Below, one piece after another: positions 45,069 through 55,114 of a DNA stretch of 64,000 nucleotides. A program made the position numbers and the translations under genes. Under the pieces are notes generated by a model. It was not told the DNA's origin, ran no database searches, and saw only the letters and a program-made list of their open reading frames with translations. Each line of letters begins with the position of its first letter. Within the stretch, counting starts at the first letter, position 1. This DNA comes from Qipengyuania oceanensis (lineage in GTDB: Bacteria > Pseudomonadota > Alphaproteobacteria > Sphingomonadales > Sphingomonadaceae): the NCBI RefSeq assembly GCF_009827535.1, contig NZ_WTYN01000001.1, forward strand, positions 1,426,001-1,490,000, given 5' to 3'.

Positions 45069-48000
45069 TCTTCTTCTCCTTGAGGGTTCGCCGGTTTTTC
45101 CGGACGGGGACGCCGCAACAACAGATAAGCGGCGGGAAGCAGGAACATGGACAGGAGCGGGGCGGTGATCATGCCGCCGACCATCGGCGCGGCGATGCGG
45201 CTCATGACTTCCGAGCCCGCGCCGGTGCCGATCAGGATCGGAAAGAGACCCGCAAGGATGACTGCGACGGTCATCGCCTTGGGCCGCACGCGCAGGAGCG
45301 CGCCTTCCCGGATGGCCTCGTCCACTTCTTCGGCGCCCAGGTCAGCTTGCCGTCGCTCCAGTGCGGCTTTCAGGTAAATCAGCATCACCACGCCGAATTC
45401 GGCGGAGACACCGGCAAGCGCGATGAAGCCGACCGCAGTCGCCACCGACTGGTTGTAGCCCATCAGATAGAGCAACCAGTATCCGCCCGTCAGCGCGAAG
45501 GGCAGCGTGCCCATGATCAGCAAGGCTTCGTCCCAGCGCCGGAAAATGAGATAGAGCAGCAGGAAGATGATCGCGAGCGTCGCGGGAACCACGATCTTCA
45601 GTCGCTCATAGGCGCGCGTCAGATATTCGAACTGGCCCGCATAGGACAGGCTGACGCCGGGAGGCAGATCGACGCCCGTGGCGACGGCCTCCTGCAGATC
45701 GGCGACCACCGAGGTAAGATCGCGGCCACGGACATCGACATAGATGTAGCTGGTCAGACGACCCTGCTCGCTCTTGAGCATCGGCGGACCGTCGCTGACG
45801 GCGATACGGGCGACAGTGCCGAGCGTAATCTGTTGGCCGGACGGCGTCAGAACCGGCAGGGCCCTGAGTTCATCGACGCTGTCCCTGATTTCGCGGGGAT
45901 AGCGCACATTGATCGGATAGCGCGCCAGCCCCTCGACGGTCCGTGCGACATTGGCGCCGCCTATTGCACCAGAGACGATCTGCTGGATGTCGGCAATGTT
46001 GAGTCCGTATCGCGCGGCCGCCATCCGGTCGATATCGACATCGACATAGCGACCGCCCGACAGCCGCTCGGCCAGCGCGGAACTCACGCCAGGCACGGTC
46101 TTGGCGATACGCTCCACATCGAGTGCAACGCGTTCCAGTTGATCGAGATCGTCGCCTGACACCTTGACCCCGATCGGGCTCTTGATTCCGGTCGCGAGCA
46201 TGTCGATCCGGTTGCGGATCGGCGGCACCCAGACATTGGCGAGGCCCGGCACCTGGACGACCCGGTCGAGTTCCTCGACCAGCAGATCGGGCGTCATTCC
46301 CTCGCGCCATTCTTCGCGGGGCTTGAAGCGGATCGTCGTTTCGAACATCGTCAGGGGAGCCGGATCCGTCGCCGTATCGGCGCGCCCCGCTTTACCGAAC
46401 ACCGTTTCCACTTCCGGGACCGACTTGATCAGGCGATCGGTGCGCTGCAGCAGCGCCGACGCCTCGCCGGGGGAAAGGCCGGGCAATGCACTCGGCATAT
46501 AAAGCAAATCGCCTTCATCGAGCGGCGGGAGGAACTCGCCGCCAAGCCGGGTGAAGGGGATCGCGGTGGTCAGAAAGATCAGCGCCGCGATCGCCAGCGT
46601 TGCCTTGGGGCGCCGCATGACCCAGTCGAGCCCCGGACGATAGATTTTCGTCAGCCAGCGGTTTAGAAAATTGGAATCTTCCGAAGGGATCTTCCCACGG
46701 ATCAGCCAACCCATCATCACCGGCACCAGCGTTACCGAAAGAATGGCCGCGGCAGCCATCGCATAGGTCTTGGTGAAAGCAAGCGGTGCAAATAACCGCC
46801 CTTCCTGCGCCTGCAGGGTAAACACCGGTAGGAACGACAGCGTAATGATCAGCAGGCTGAAGAACAGCGCCGGTCCCACTTCCTTCGATGCATCGGCGAT
46901 GATCCGCCAGCGTTCCTTCACCGCGAGCACGGTATCGGGATTCTCGTGTTCCCATCGCTCGAGATGCTTGTGCGCGTTCTCAATCATGACGACGGCGGCA
47001 TCGACCATCGCACCGACCGCAATGGCTATTCCACCCAGCGACATGATGTTGGCATTGACGCCCTGAAAGCGCATCACGATGAAGGCCGCGAGCACGCCCA
47101 AAGGCAGGGTGATGATGGCGACAAGTGCCGAACGCGCGTGCCAGAGGAACAGCGCGCATACGAGCGCCACGACGATAAACTCTTCGATGAGCTTCGTGGT
47201 GAGGTTTTCTATAGACGCATCAATGAGCTGAGAGCGATCGTAGGTCGTGACGATCTCGACGCCTTCGGGAAGGCTTGCCTGCAAGTCGTCGAGTTTCTGT
47301 TCGACGGCCTGTATGGCGCTTCTTGCATCCGCACCCTGACGCAGAACGATGATGCCGCCGGCAACCTCGCCTTCGCCATTGAGCTCGGCGATGCCTCGGC
47401 GCAGTTCGGGTCCGACCTGGATCGTCGCTACGTCGCCCAGCGTGACCGGGACACCGCCACTCGCAGTGCGTAGTGGAATTTGCCGAAAATCATCGAGGTC
47501 GCCGAGATAGCCAGAAGCGCGGACCATATATTCGGCTTCGCCCATCTCGACGATCGAGCCGCCCGCTTCCTGGTTGGCGGACTGGATTGCGCTCACGATC
47601 TCGGCGTGAGTCACGCCGAGCGATGCCATCCGGTAAGGCTCGAGAACGACTTGGTATTGCTTGACCATGCCGCCGACGCTGGCGACCTCGGCAATGCCGG
47701 GGATCGTCTTGAGCTCATAGCGCAGGAACCAGTCCTGCAGGCTGCGCAGTCCTGCAAGGTCGTGCCCGCCGCTGCGATCGACCAGCGCATATTCGTAGAT
47801 CCACCCCACACCGGTTGCATCGGGGCCAAGCGTGCTCGTGACGCCATCGGGCAGGCGGTTCTGCACTTGGTTGAGATATTCGAGCACGCGCGAGCGCGCC
47901 CAGTAGAGGTCGGTTCCGTCCTCGAAGATGATATAGACATAGCTGTCACCGAACATCGAATAGCCACGGACGGTTTTCGCCCCCGGCACCGAGAGCATGG

Positions 48001-48214
48001 TCGTTGCCAGGGGATAGGTGACCTGGTCCTCGACGATCCGGGGGGCCTGACCCGGATAGTTTGACCGGACCACAACCTGCACATCGGACAGATCGGGCAA
48101 CGCGTCGACCGGCGTCGTGCGCACCGCCCAGAAACCGGCCAGCGTTACCGCGACGGCGGCGAGAACGATAAACAGGCGGTTGGCGATCGAGGCATCGATT
48201 ATCCGAGCAATCAT
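45047..48214 (-). CDS. cusA: CusA-type Cu(I)/Ag(I) RND efflux pump
   Basis: 1055 residues, 12 transmembrane segments. The signature [23 protein letters not shown] of the monovalent-metal HME-RND group lies around residue 400. The ATG at 48214 gives the usual [20 protein letters not shown] start and overlaps the adaptor stop by four bases; a 46-codon in-frame extension is rejected. Together with CusB and CusC it forms a tripartite pump exporting copper or silver from the periplasm. Confidence 0.93.
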   Translation of the reverse strand: MIARIIDASIANRLFIVLAAVAVTLAGFWAVRTTPVDALPDLSDVQVVVRSNYPGQAPRIVEDQVTYPLATTMLSVPGAKTVRGYSMFGDSYVYIIFEDGTDLYWARSRVLEYLNQVQNRLPDGVTSTLGPDATGVGWIYEYALVDRSGGHDLAGLRSLQDWFLRYELKTIPGIAEVASVGGMVKQYQVVLEPYRMASLGVTHAEIVSAIQSANQEAGGSIVEMGEAEYMVRASGYLGDLDDFRQIPLRTASGGVPVTLGDVATIQVGPELRRGIAELNGEGEVAGGIIVLRQGADARSAIQAVEQKLDDLQASLPEGVEIVTTYDRSQLIDASIENLTTKLIEEFIVVALVCALFLWHARSALVAIITLPLGVLAAFIVMRFQGVNANIMSLGGIAIAVGAMVDAAVVMIENAHKHLERWEHENPDTVLAVKERWRIIADASKEVGPALFFSLLIITLSFLPVFTLQAQEGRLFAPLAFTKTYAMAAAAILSVTLVPVMMGWLIRGKIPSEDSNFLNRWLTKIYRPGLDWVMRRPKATLAIAALIFLTTAIPFTRLGGEFLPPLDEGDLLYMPSALPGLSPGEASALLQRTDRLIKSVPEVETVFGKAGRADTATDPAPLTMFETTIRFKPREEWREGMTPDLLVEELDRVVQVPGLANVWVPPIRNRIDMLATGIKSPIGVKVSGDDLDQLERVALDVERIAKTVPGVSSALAERLSGGRYVDVDIDRMAAARYGLNIADIQQIVSGAIGGANVARTVEGLARYPINVRYPREIRDSVDELRALPVLTPSGQQITLGTVARIAVSDGPPMLKSEQGRLTSYIYVDVRGRDLTSVVADLQEAVATGVDLPPGVSLSYAGQFEYLTRAYERLKIVVPATLAIIFLLLYLIFRRWDEALLIMGTLPFALTGGYWLLYLMGYNQSVATAVGFIALAGVSAEFGVVMLIYLKAALERRQADLGAEEVDEAIREGALLRVRPKAMTVAVILAGLFPILIGTGAGSEVMSRIAAPMVGGMITAPLLSMFLLPAAYLLLRRPRPEKPANPQGEEECVPQPT

Positions 48215-49719
48215 TGTCCGGCCCTCGTGATAGACTCGATCCGGGGGCCGGCATCCTCCTGGGTGAAGGTGAAGCGCACCCTGTCTCCCGTCTCGAGCCC
48301 GCGCATTTGCGCCGCGCTCTTCGTGCGGAAGGTCATGGTCATCGCGGGCCAATCGAGCCGGGGCACAGGACCATGCCGCAGCGTCACCGAACCATTGGCG
48401 ATCGACTGGATCGTGCCGGTGGCACCGAAGGTCGCTGGTTCGTCCTCGCCGCCGGTGGAAGCGTCATCTGCTTGATCGACCGGACGGACGTCCAGTCCGG
48501 TGAGGCTTGCTTCGGAATCGAGCAGGAACTGACCCGATGTTACGACCTGCTCGCCTGCCGACAGACCGGCCAACACTTCGCTCCTTCCACCCGCTTCGCG
48601 GCCGATCCGGACCTCGGCGGGCATGAAACCGCCCTCGTCCTGCTTCACCATCACGATGGTTCGACGTCCGGTCCTGATAACCGCTTCGGAGGGGACCAGC
48701 AGCGCGCGGCGTGTGTCCGGGGTCAGCGAGACCTGTGCGAACATGCCCGGCTTGAGGCGCCCGGATGCATTGGGCAGTTGCGCACGAACGGTGATCGTAC
48801 GGCTTGCATCCTGCGCGCTCGGCAGGATAGCGATGATGGGCCCGGAGAAGCGTTCCTCGGGGAATGCGGTCAGCGTCGCGCTGACAGGTTGCCCGACGCG
48901 GACAGTCGCCGCCTGCCTTTCAGGCACCGCGGCTTCGAGCCAGATCGGTGAGAAACCGGTTATCTCGGCGAGCGTCTGTCCGGCCATGACTGTCATTCCC
49001 GGACGCACGCCGAGCGATGTGATGGCACCTCCAATCGGCGCGGTAACGGTGATCGTGGACTGCGGACGTCCATTGCGCCCTACCGATGAGATCAGGCCTG
49101 GAGGCATGCCCAAAAGGCGCATGCGTTCGCGCATGGCCTGCGCAAGTTCTTCATCACCGCTGTTCAGGACGGCCAGATACTCCTGCTGCGCTCCGCCCCA
49201 TTCGGGAACCAGGATATCCGCGAGCGGCGCGCCCCGTCCAACGACATCGTCGGGCGCGCGGCCGTAGGTTCTTTGTACATAGCCTCCGGCACGTGGCTGG
49301 ACGATCGCGACGTCGCGTTCATTGTAGGCCAGAACGCCTGTGACGGTTATTTCCGGCTCGAGGACGCCGTACTCGGCTTCAGTGGTGCGGATGCCGAAAT
49401 TCTGCACCAGGCCGGGATCTATCCTGACGCCTGCAGTGGCCTCCTCGCCCGCGCACTTGGGCACCAGCTGCATATCCATGAAGGGCGACTTGCCCGGCTC
49501 GTCGAAGTGCTGCCCCGGCACCATCGGGTCGTACCAGTAAAGGACCTCCTCGCATTCGGTCGCACTGCCGCCCGCGTCGCTTGCACCACCCTGGCCTTCG
49601 CCGAGCTGCGAGAGACCATAGCCGGCGGCAAGACTGATGAGCGCGACCGTGCCTGCCATCATCCAGGATTTCTGGCGCGGCGACAGCCTGTCCCACGCGG
49701 CTCCCATTGCGGGTCTCAT
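48211..49719 (-). CDS. cusB: CusB-type adaptor with HMBD and fused C-terminal CusF domain
   Basis: 502 residues: membrane anchor (19-38), a heavy-metal-binding domain (59-89, [23 protein letters not shown]...LVPKC), barrel-sandwich and beta-barrel domains, and a C-terminal CusF domain ([28 protein letters not shown]). Thus adaptor and chaperone are one polypeptide, while a separate CusF-like lipoprotein is also encoded. ATG 49719 overlaps the cusC stop by four bases. Confidence 0.92.
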   Translation of the reverse strand: MRPAMGAAWDRLSPRQKSWMMAGTVALISLAAGYGLSQLGEGQGGASDAGGSATECEEVLYWYDPMVPGQHFDEPGKSPFMDMQLVPKCAGEEATAGVRIDPGLVQNFGIRTTEAEYGVLEPEITVTGVLAYNERDVAIVQPRAGGYVQRTYGRAPDDVVGRGAPLADILVPEWGGAQQEYLAVLNSGDEELAQAMRERMRLLGMPPGLISSVGRNGRPQSTITVTAPIGGAITSLGVRPGMTVMAGQTLAEITGFSPIWLEAAVPERQAATVRVGQPVSATLTAFPEERFSGPIIAILPSAQDASRTITVRAQLPNASGRLKPGMFAQVSLTPDTRRALLVPSEAVIRTGRRTIVMVKQDEGGFMPAEVRIGREAGGRSEVLAGLSAGEQVVTSGQFLLDSEASLTGLDVRPVDQADDASTGGEDEPATFGATGTIQSIANGSVTLRHGPVPRLDWPAMTMTFRTKSAAQMRGLETGDRVRFTFTQEDAGPRIESITRAGQ

Positions 49720-50951
49720 CGGCCATACTCCCCATAAGTCAGTCGCAGGTTCGCGGCGGCCTCGACGGACGCCTCTTCGCGTTGCAGAATTTCCACCCGC
49801 AGCATGGCGAGCGTTTTGATGGCGTCGATGATGTCGAGCAGATCCGCGCGGCCTGCGGCAAAGCTCGCGCGTTCGAGGTCCACGCGGCTTTCGGCAAGAG
49901 GGAGCAGTTCGTCCGTCGCGCGCTGCCATTGTCGATAAGCGCTGCGCCATGCGGCGAGATCGGTCTCGAACTGGGCTTCGAGTTCACGGAGCCGGTCTGC
50001 TCTGGCCGACTGCGCCGCCGCCGCCTCGGCGTCGGCGGCGGCTACACGCGGGTTTTGGCGCCGGTCGGCGAAAATCGGGAGCGTGATCGAACCCATCACC
50101 GAGACGACATCGCCAAAGTCGGGATCGCGCCTTCCATAGCTCACATTGACGCCGAAATCCGGACGCCTTTCCGATCGGGCAAGATCACTTCGCGCTTCCG
50201 CTTGACGAACCTGCGCAAGCGCCACGACAAGCTCCGGATTGCTTTGGAGCATGGCCCGCAAACCTTCGGGATCGAGATCGGCCGAAGGGATGGTTCCGGT
50301 CGCGGTGGCGGTCGGCAGAGCGGTATAGCGCGACAGCATGGCCTGAGCGGCCTCTCGGTCGGCCTCGATCCTGGTCCGCATATCCTCGACTTCGAGCACG
50401 GCACGGCGTATTTCCAGACTTTCGGCGGGTCTGGCCGAACCGGCGGCGACAGCACTGCGCGCGAGTGGTACGAGCCCCTCGATTTCAGCAAGTGCATCGT
50501 CGGCGACGGTCAGAGCCCGTTGGGCATAAGCCAACGAAATCCATGCCATTCCTGCTCCGACGCGTACCCTGTAACGGGTCTGACGCAATTGTGCTGCGGC
50601 AAGGTCGATGTCGGCGTCCGCCATTCCGAACCGGGCCCGACGTTTCGCGAGATTGGGAATCTCCTGTTCGATACCGACTTGGATTTGCGTAGGGAGCTGG
50701 CGACCCAGCTCGAACGCAGCCGGCCCGCTTACCGGCAGGTTCTGGATGCCCGCGCGAAGGCGCGGATCGGGCAGTTCATCGGCAGCGTCGGCGATCTCGC
50801 GCCGGGCGTCCAGTCGCAGCTCGCTTGTGCGAACCTGGGGCTGGTCGCTCGTTGCTGCTCGCAAAGCTTCTTCATAGCCCACCGACTGGGCATTACTCGC
50901 CGGCGCGAGGGCCAGCAGGACCGGAATCGCGGTCCAAGTAATTCGTTGCAT
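49716..50951 (-). CDS. cusC: CusC-type outer membrane factor (TolC family)
   Basis: 411 residues with signal peptide (ITWTAIPVLLALAPASNAQ) and two OEP coiled-coil repeats (RREIADAADELPDPRLRAGIQNLPV, ESRVDLERASFAAGRADLLDIIDAIKTLAMLRVE). It makes the outer membrane duct of the cus-like pump. It is the first large gene of the operon, 115 nt after a small secreted protein. Confidence 0.9.
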   Translation of the reverse strand: MQRITWTAIPVLLALAPASNAQSVGYEEALRAATSDQPQVRTSELRLDARREIADAADELPDPRLRAGIQNLPVSGPAAFELGRQLPTQIQVGIEQEIPNLAKRRARFGMADADIDLAAAQLRQTRYRVRVGAGMAWISLAYAQRALTVADDALAEIEGLVPLARSAVAAGSARPAESLEIRRAVLEVEDMRTRIEADREAAQAMLSRYTALPTATATGTIPSADLDPEGLRAMLQSNPELVVALAQVRQAEARSDLARSERRPDFGVNVSYGRRDPDFGDVVSVMGSITLPIFADRRQNPRVAAADAEAAAAQSARADRLRELEAQFETDLAAWRSAYRQWQRATDELLPLAESRVDLERASFAAGRADLLDIIDAIKTLAMLRVEILQREEASVEAAANLRLTYGEYGR

Positions 50952-51066
50952 GATCGTTCATCCGCAAAAGGAGCGCGTCAGACACGCGTTCCGGATCACC
51001 GGCCCGCATCGAGCGCAGGTCGTCCATCCAGAGGCAGGAGCGCACAGGCTTATGCCTGCACGCGGG

Positions 51067-51423
51067 TCATGCCGGAAATTGCGGAGGTGGCGGTTCTGGC
51101 CCCAGCCTTGGGGCCGCGAGCGAATTGGAGACTAATCTGCTGAACTGAGAAGCCTGCGCCGGTATTTCACCGACCAGGGTCGCATCACCCCCTGGAACGA
51201 GGGGCGGGATGCAGCCGAATGCCACGAGACAATCCAGCCGAAGGTTCTTGCAAGGCACGCCGTCATGATCGTCCATGGAAGCTGCGCCCGCCATCATCTC
51301 CATCTCGGCGCAGGCCGGTTTGCCTGCATCGACCGCCTGAGGCAGGGCAGATGCATGCGCTGCCGACTGGACGAACAGCCCGCAGGCGATCAGTAGCAGT
51401 CCAAGGGTGCGCAAGACTCGCAT
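51067..51423 (-). CDS. Small secreted Cys/Met protein, unknown function
   Basis: 118 residues from ATG 51423: signal peptide RVLRTLGLLLIACGLFVQSAAHA, then CAEMEMMAGAASMDDHDG, three further Cys (CKNLRLDCLVAFGC) and a Pro-rich end (GPEPPPPQFPA). Met/Asp/His clusters and cysteines suggest metal contact. No family was recognised. It leads the cusCBA operon, much as the CzcI-like protein leads czcCBA, so a regulatory or scavenging role is conceivable. A T-rich, CGTAAAGC-containing stretch lies before it. Confidence 0.65.
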   Translation of the reverse strand: MRVLRTLGLLLIACGLFVQSAAHASALPQAVDAGKPACAEMEMMAGAASMDDHDGVPCKNLRLDCLVAFGCIPPLVPGGDATLVGEIPAQASQFSRLVSNSLAAPRLGPEPPPPQFPA

Positions 51424-51485
51424 AAAAAAAGCGTAAAGCTTTGAAGAGCGCAAGACAAGGACCTCGCATCGGGTGCGATGGTTCA

Positions 51486-52835
51486 TCACGACGCGTGCTG
51501 CCAGGCACCCATCGAGCCCAGATATATATCGAGCTTGCCAAATCCTTTGCTTTGCAGCCAGCCCGCCGCCACACTCGCACGCATTCCACTGGCACACATG
51601 ACGGAATAGGCGCGTTCGCGATCGAGCTCGGCGAAGCGGGAATTGAGTTCGCCCACGTAGATGTGTTCCGATCCCTCGATCGCGCTGCTGCGCCGCTCAT
51701 CGAGGTCACGCACGTCAAGCAAGGTCCAGTTGTCGCGCTTGCGCTCGAGACGATCCTGAACCTCGTTCGTCCCGATCATCGGAAGGCTCGCCATCTTCAT
51801 TCCTTGCGCTGCAGCCGGCACGATACCGACATAGCCGCCGTCGATCGAGTCGAGCCCGATCCTCACAAGGTGCGTCATGGCCGAAGCCAGCTGGTCTTCC
51901 GCCGATCCGACGAGGGCGATTGTTTCACCCTCCCTGATGAACCAGCCCGCAAACGCCGAAATCATGCCGACCGGAAGGCATATCGAACCAGGCAGATGCC
52001 CGCTTGCGTATGCAAGCGGATCCCGCACGTCGACGACATGGTCGGCGTCGATTTCGCGGATGTCCGAGAGCATGAGACGTTTTGGTCGCAGGATCCGTGG
52101 CGCAGGAGATGTTCCCTCGACATTCAGACGCTCCATCAGTCTGAAATAGGGTGGCTGGTAATGATGCTCGGCGAGCTTCGCCTCGATGAATTCCTCGCGA
52201 TCGGCTATCTGGAGCCGCGGATTGTTGCGACGTTCGTGGCCTATGGTCGAGAATTCCCGGTTCGCCATTCCCGAACCGCAGACCGAGCCTGCTCCATGCG
52301 CGGGGTAAATGATCGCCTGGTCACCCAGACCGCAAATCTTCTGCAGTGAATCGTACAGGAGGCCCGCGACCTCCCGCGCGCGCTCGGGATAGAAATCGGT
52401 GCGTCCGACGTCGCCAACGAAGAGCGCATCGCCGGTGAACACGCCGACCGGTCCTTCGGGAAAATCGTCGTCATGGAGGACGAAGGCGAGATGATCGTCG
52501 GTGTGACCGGGAGTTTCGAGCACCGAAATCCGCAACTTCCCGATCTCGAAAACGTCGCCCTCTCGCGCGGTGTCGGCGAAAACAATCTCGTCCGCAGGGT
52601 TTGGACCGTGCAGAACGCGGGCACCGGTCATTTTGGCCAATACCGGCGATCCCGTGATGAGATCCTCATTCCTGTGCGTTTCGAAGATATGCGTGATCTC
52701 CAGCCCTTCGGCGCGGGCACGCTCGACATAAATCTCGCAGTCCCGGCGCGGATCGATGACCGCTGCCTTGCCCTGCGAACCAATCAGATAGGAAAGGTGG
52801 GAGAGGCCGGGGGTCTTTATCTTCTCGAGCAGCAT
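51486..52835 (-). CDS. Metallo-beta-lactamase-rhodanese fusion (persulfide dioxygenase-like)
   Basis: 449 residues. N-terminal MBL fold with THRNED at 53-58 in place of HxHxDH, and His111 and Asp136 (PGHTDDH, FTGDALFVGD), the three ligands used by ETHE1-type iron dioxygenases. Two rhodanese domains follow: the first (VVDVRDPLAYASGHLPGSICLP) has no Cys in its active loop, the second (about 360-449) has CASGMR with Cys414. It should act in sulfide or persulfide handling. ATG 52835 is chosen; a longer in-frame start runs into the next gene. It is followed on the same strand by the cus operon. Confidence 0.87.
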   Translation of the reverse strand: MLLEKIKTPGLSHLSYLIGSQGKAAVIDPRRDCEIYVERARAEGLEITHIFETHRNEDLITGSPVLAKMTGARVLHGPNPADEIVFADTAREGDVFEIGKLRISVLETPGHTDDHLAFVLHDDDFPEGPVGVFTGDALFVGDVGRTDFYPERAREVAGLLYDSLQKICGLGDQAIIYPAHGAGSVCGSGMANREFSTIGHERRNNPRLQIADREEFIEAKLAEHHYQPPYFRLMERLNVEGTSPAPRILRPKRLMLSDIREIDADHVVDVRDPLAYASGHLPGSICLPVGMISAFAGWFIREGETIALVGSAEDQLASAMTHLVRIGLDSIDGGYVGIVPAAAQGMKMASLPMIGTNEVQDRLERKRDNWTLLDVRDLDERRSSAIEGSEHIYVGELNSRFAELDRERAYSVMCASGMRASVAAGWLQSKGFGKLDIYLGSMGAWQHAS

Positions 52836-52878
52836 GTTTTGCCTCGTCGTTAGAGTGTTTCCGCGAGCCCGCGTCGAT

Positions 52879-53598
52879 CTAGTCGATCCCGAATTCGGCT
52901 TTGAGCGCCGAGACGTTCTCGAAGCGGTCTGCTTCTGGCCGGGCGATAGCGGGTTTAGCGTTGACCCAGGTGTTCTCGCAGACGAATTCGAGCATGGCTG
53001 CCGCGAGGTCGGCGTGCCTGCAACGAAAGCAACCCTCGGCAAGACGCTCGTCGGTAATGACGGCTTCACCCGTATAGGGTTCGTCGAGGAGCCAGCCCGG
53101 TCGCGCAGCCGTCCATTTCAGGCCTTTCGCGCGCTCCAGAAGATCTTCCATGGCGCGCATCTGTTCGAGAATATTGTGCAAGGCTGGTCTTGCCGTGAGC
53201 TCGAACCATGCAGGAACGCTGGGTTGCGGCTCTACAAACGCCGCCGATATCACGACGATCTGGGAAATGCCGGTCGTCGACATCGCTTCTACCAGCCTGC
53301 GGGTTCCCTCCGTGTAAAGCGGAGGCGGATCGATCGTCGTGGATGGACTGAACCCTATACCGAGTGCGGAAATGACCGCACGACAACCTTCAAGCTCGCT
53401 GCTGAAGTCGTCATTGAGAACGTCGCACTGGAAATACTCGACATTGTCGACCCTGTCCGATGGTTCGGGCAGGGTGTGTTCGAACGCTCGTACCGCGATG
53501 CCCTTGCGGACCGCATGGCGCAATATTTCCGTGCCGGTCTTTCCTCCGGCACCGAAGACCGCAAGGGGGGCTGCATCGGTCACAGGCTCAGCTTCCAC
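52879..53598 (-). CDS. NAD(P)-binding NmrA/atypical SDR protein
   Basis: 239 residues with the Rossmann start LAVFGAGGKTGTEILRHAVRKGIAVRAFE, VISALGIG, and a late substrate region KWTAARPGWLLDEPYTGE. The GTG start at 53598 follows GAGGT. Such proteins act as redox sensors or NAD(P)H-dependent reductases/isomerases. It precedes the MBL-rhodanese gene by 43 nt and may share its promoter. No catalytic YxxxK is evident. Confidence 0.82.
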   Translation of the reverse strand: MEAEPVTDAAPLAVFGAGGKTGTEILRHAVRKGIAVRAFEHTLPEPSDRVDNVEYFQCDVLNDDFSSELEGCRAVISALGIGFSPSTTIDPPPLYTEGTRRLVEAMSTTGISQIVVISAAFVEPQPSVPAWFELTARPALHNILEQMRAMEDLLERAKGLKWTAARPGWLLDEPYTGEAVITDERLAEGCFRCRHADLAAAMLEFVCENTWVNAKPAIARPEADRFENVSALKAEFGID

Positions 53599-53691
53599 TG
53601 TAGCACCTCATTGTAAATTCGGCCGCGCTTGCCGGGCCGATCATGATTATGGAGCGGGCACCGACGGAAGCCGGCGCCCGCTCGCTCGTGT

Positions 53692-54180
53692 TCACGCTTC
53701 GCTGTTGCCGCAAGTCGTGTACCCCCAGAACCCGAACTCGTCCTTCATCCGGGGGCCGGCGACGATGAGCTCCTGCATTTGCAAGCCCGCGTCTCCTTCG
53801 TCATCGAGAATGCGCGTACGGATACGAAGCTCACCATTCGCATACTCACCCGAGGCGCTTGCCGTAACAGGGATCAGCTTGCCGTTGATCTTGATGGCCC
53901 CGCGACCGCTGTTGTCGTAGACGAATGACGGAAAAGCGACCTCGGTCAGGCGGAACTGGCACGTGTTTTCGGCTCCCAGCGCGGCGAGGTCCGCCTCGCT
54001 CATGGTCTCGGGCAGCATGAGGCCGGGGCTGAGGTTGGCAAGAGCGCTCGCAGCACTCTCTATCGGAGCTGCCGTCGCCGGAGGATCGAGCTGCGCTTCG
54101 CGATCATTGCCGACCGCGGTATTGGTGTTGCAGGCCGCCAGCGGGAGGGCTGCAAGCGTCAGAAGTGCGATCTTGTTCAT
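53692..54180 (-). CDS. Lipoprotein of unknown function
   Basis: 162 residues with lipobox LPLAAC (Cys17). After a Pro/Ala linker comes a small folded part (LAALGAENTCQFRLTEVAFPSFVYD, GAIKINGKLIPVTASASGEY, FGFWGYTTCGNSEA) with two Cys. No family recognised. It overlaps the DUF305 gene by four bases and is the last gene of the operon starting at the APC permease. Confidence 0.75.
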   Translation of the reverse strand: MNKIALLTLAALPLAACNTNTAVGNDREAQLDPPATAAPIESAASALANLSPGLMLPETMSEADLAALGAENTCQFRLTEVAFPSFVYDNSGRGAIKINGKLIPVTASASGEYANGELRIRTRILDDEGDAGLQMQELIVAGPRMKDEFGFWGYTTCGNSEA

Positions 54181-54704
54181 TGCTGCATCTCCTCGGGCAG
54201 GCGTTCTTCGGTGCGTGGACCGTTCTCCTCGATGTCCTCGATGAGATATTTCATCTCGGCGATCTCACGCCGCTGCGCGACGATGATGGCCTGCGCAAGT
54301 TCGCGAACCCGCGGATCCTTCAGGCTCGCCCTCTCGCTGGTCATGATCGCGATCGAGTGGTGCGGGATCATCGCGGCCATGTATTCGGTGTCGTCGACCG
54401 TGGTCTGGCTGCGTACGAGCCATAGCGCGAGTGCGAATACGAGGGCTCCGACGCCCAGGATGATGAAGTTCTTGGTCCGGTCCTTGTACATGCCCCACAT
54501 GAAGAGAAGCATGACCACCATCATCATCGCGCCCATGACGAACATCATCCAGAAGCGCGTCTCGCTCCAGAACACGTCGTCCATGTCGAAGCTGTTGGCG
54601 TACATCAGGAAGAACATGATCACGGTCGAGGTCGATACCATGGCCATGAATCGCCAGTAGTTCCCGCCCCCTCCCTTATCCGAGTGGGATGTGCTTTCAG
54701 TCAT
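54177..54704 (-). CDS. DUF305-family membrane protein
   Basis: 175 residues: three hydrophobic segments (MVSTSTVIMFFLMYA, FWMMFVMGAMMMVVMLLFMWGMY, FIILGVGALVFALALWLV) then a DUF305 ferritin-like helical domain with MIPHHSIAIMTSERASLKDPRVRELAQAIIVAQRREIAEMKYLI. DUF305 proteins are common in copper and silver resistance loci; their role is not settled. ATG 54704 has AAGGAGAAAACGC before it and overlaps the channel gene by four bases. Confidence 0.88.
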   Translation of the reverse strand: MTESTSHSDKGGGGNYWRFMAMVSTSTVIMFFLMYANSFDMDDVFWSETRFWMMFVMGAMMMVVMLLFMWGMYKDRTKNFIILGVGALVFALALWLVRSQTTVDDTEYMAAMIPHHSIAIMTSERASLKDPRVRELAQAIIVAQRREIAEMKYLIEDIEENGPRTEERLPEEMQQ

Positions 54705-55114
54705 GCGTTTTCTCCTTCCTTCATCATGGTCCAGAACAATTGTGCCGAGCAGCTGATGAGCGCGAAGCCGGTCAAGGCTTCGACGCCGGCAATGACGCGC
54801 AGGTGCTCGGTCGGGTAGATGTCGCCGAGCCCCAGCGTGGTCACGTTGATCAGCGAGAAATAGAAATAGTCCATCGCACTCATCGCCGGCGTCTTGTCGA
54901 ACCCGCCGAGGCCCAGCTCCGCGCCCAGCCAGAAACCGCCAGCGAAGAGCGTCGCGACAAGCAGGTGCGATGCCAGGACGAGAAGCGCGACCCCAAGTTT
55001 GGCGGAGAAATTTCCGGGTGCGTCGAGCATGCGATGCCCTGCGCCGAGGATCGACAGATGCACGCCGACCGAGGCTAGGAAAAGTGCAATGGCGAGAATT
55101 AGTGCGGCGATCAT
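54701..55114 (-). CDS. Two-TM potassium channel family protein
   Basis: 137 residues with transmembrane helices and a pore loop bearing the filter TTLGLGD at 92-98 (usual TxGYG/TxGFG class, here Leu). No cytosolic ligand domain. Such minimal Ion_trans_2 proteins form K+ selective tetramers. It overlaps neighbours by four bases on both sides (APC permease before, DUF305 after), which ties ion permeability to this metal-linked operon. Confidence 0.85.
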   Translation of the reverse strand: MIAALILAIALFLASVGVHLSILGAGHRMLDAPGNFSAKLGVALLVLASHLLVATLFAGGFWLGAELGLGGFDKTPAMSAMDYFYFSLINVTTLGLGDIYPTEHLRVIAGVEALTGFALISCSAQLFWTMMKEGENA

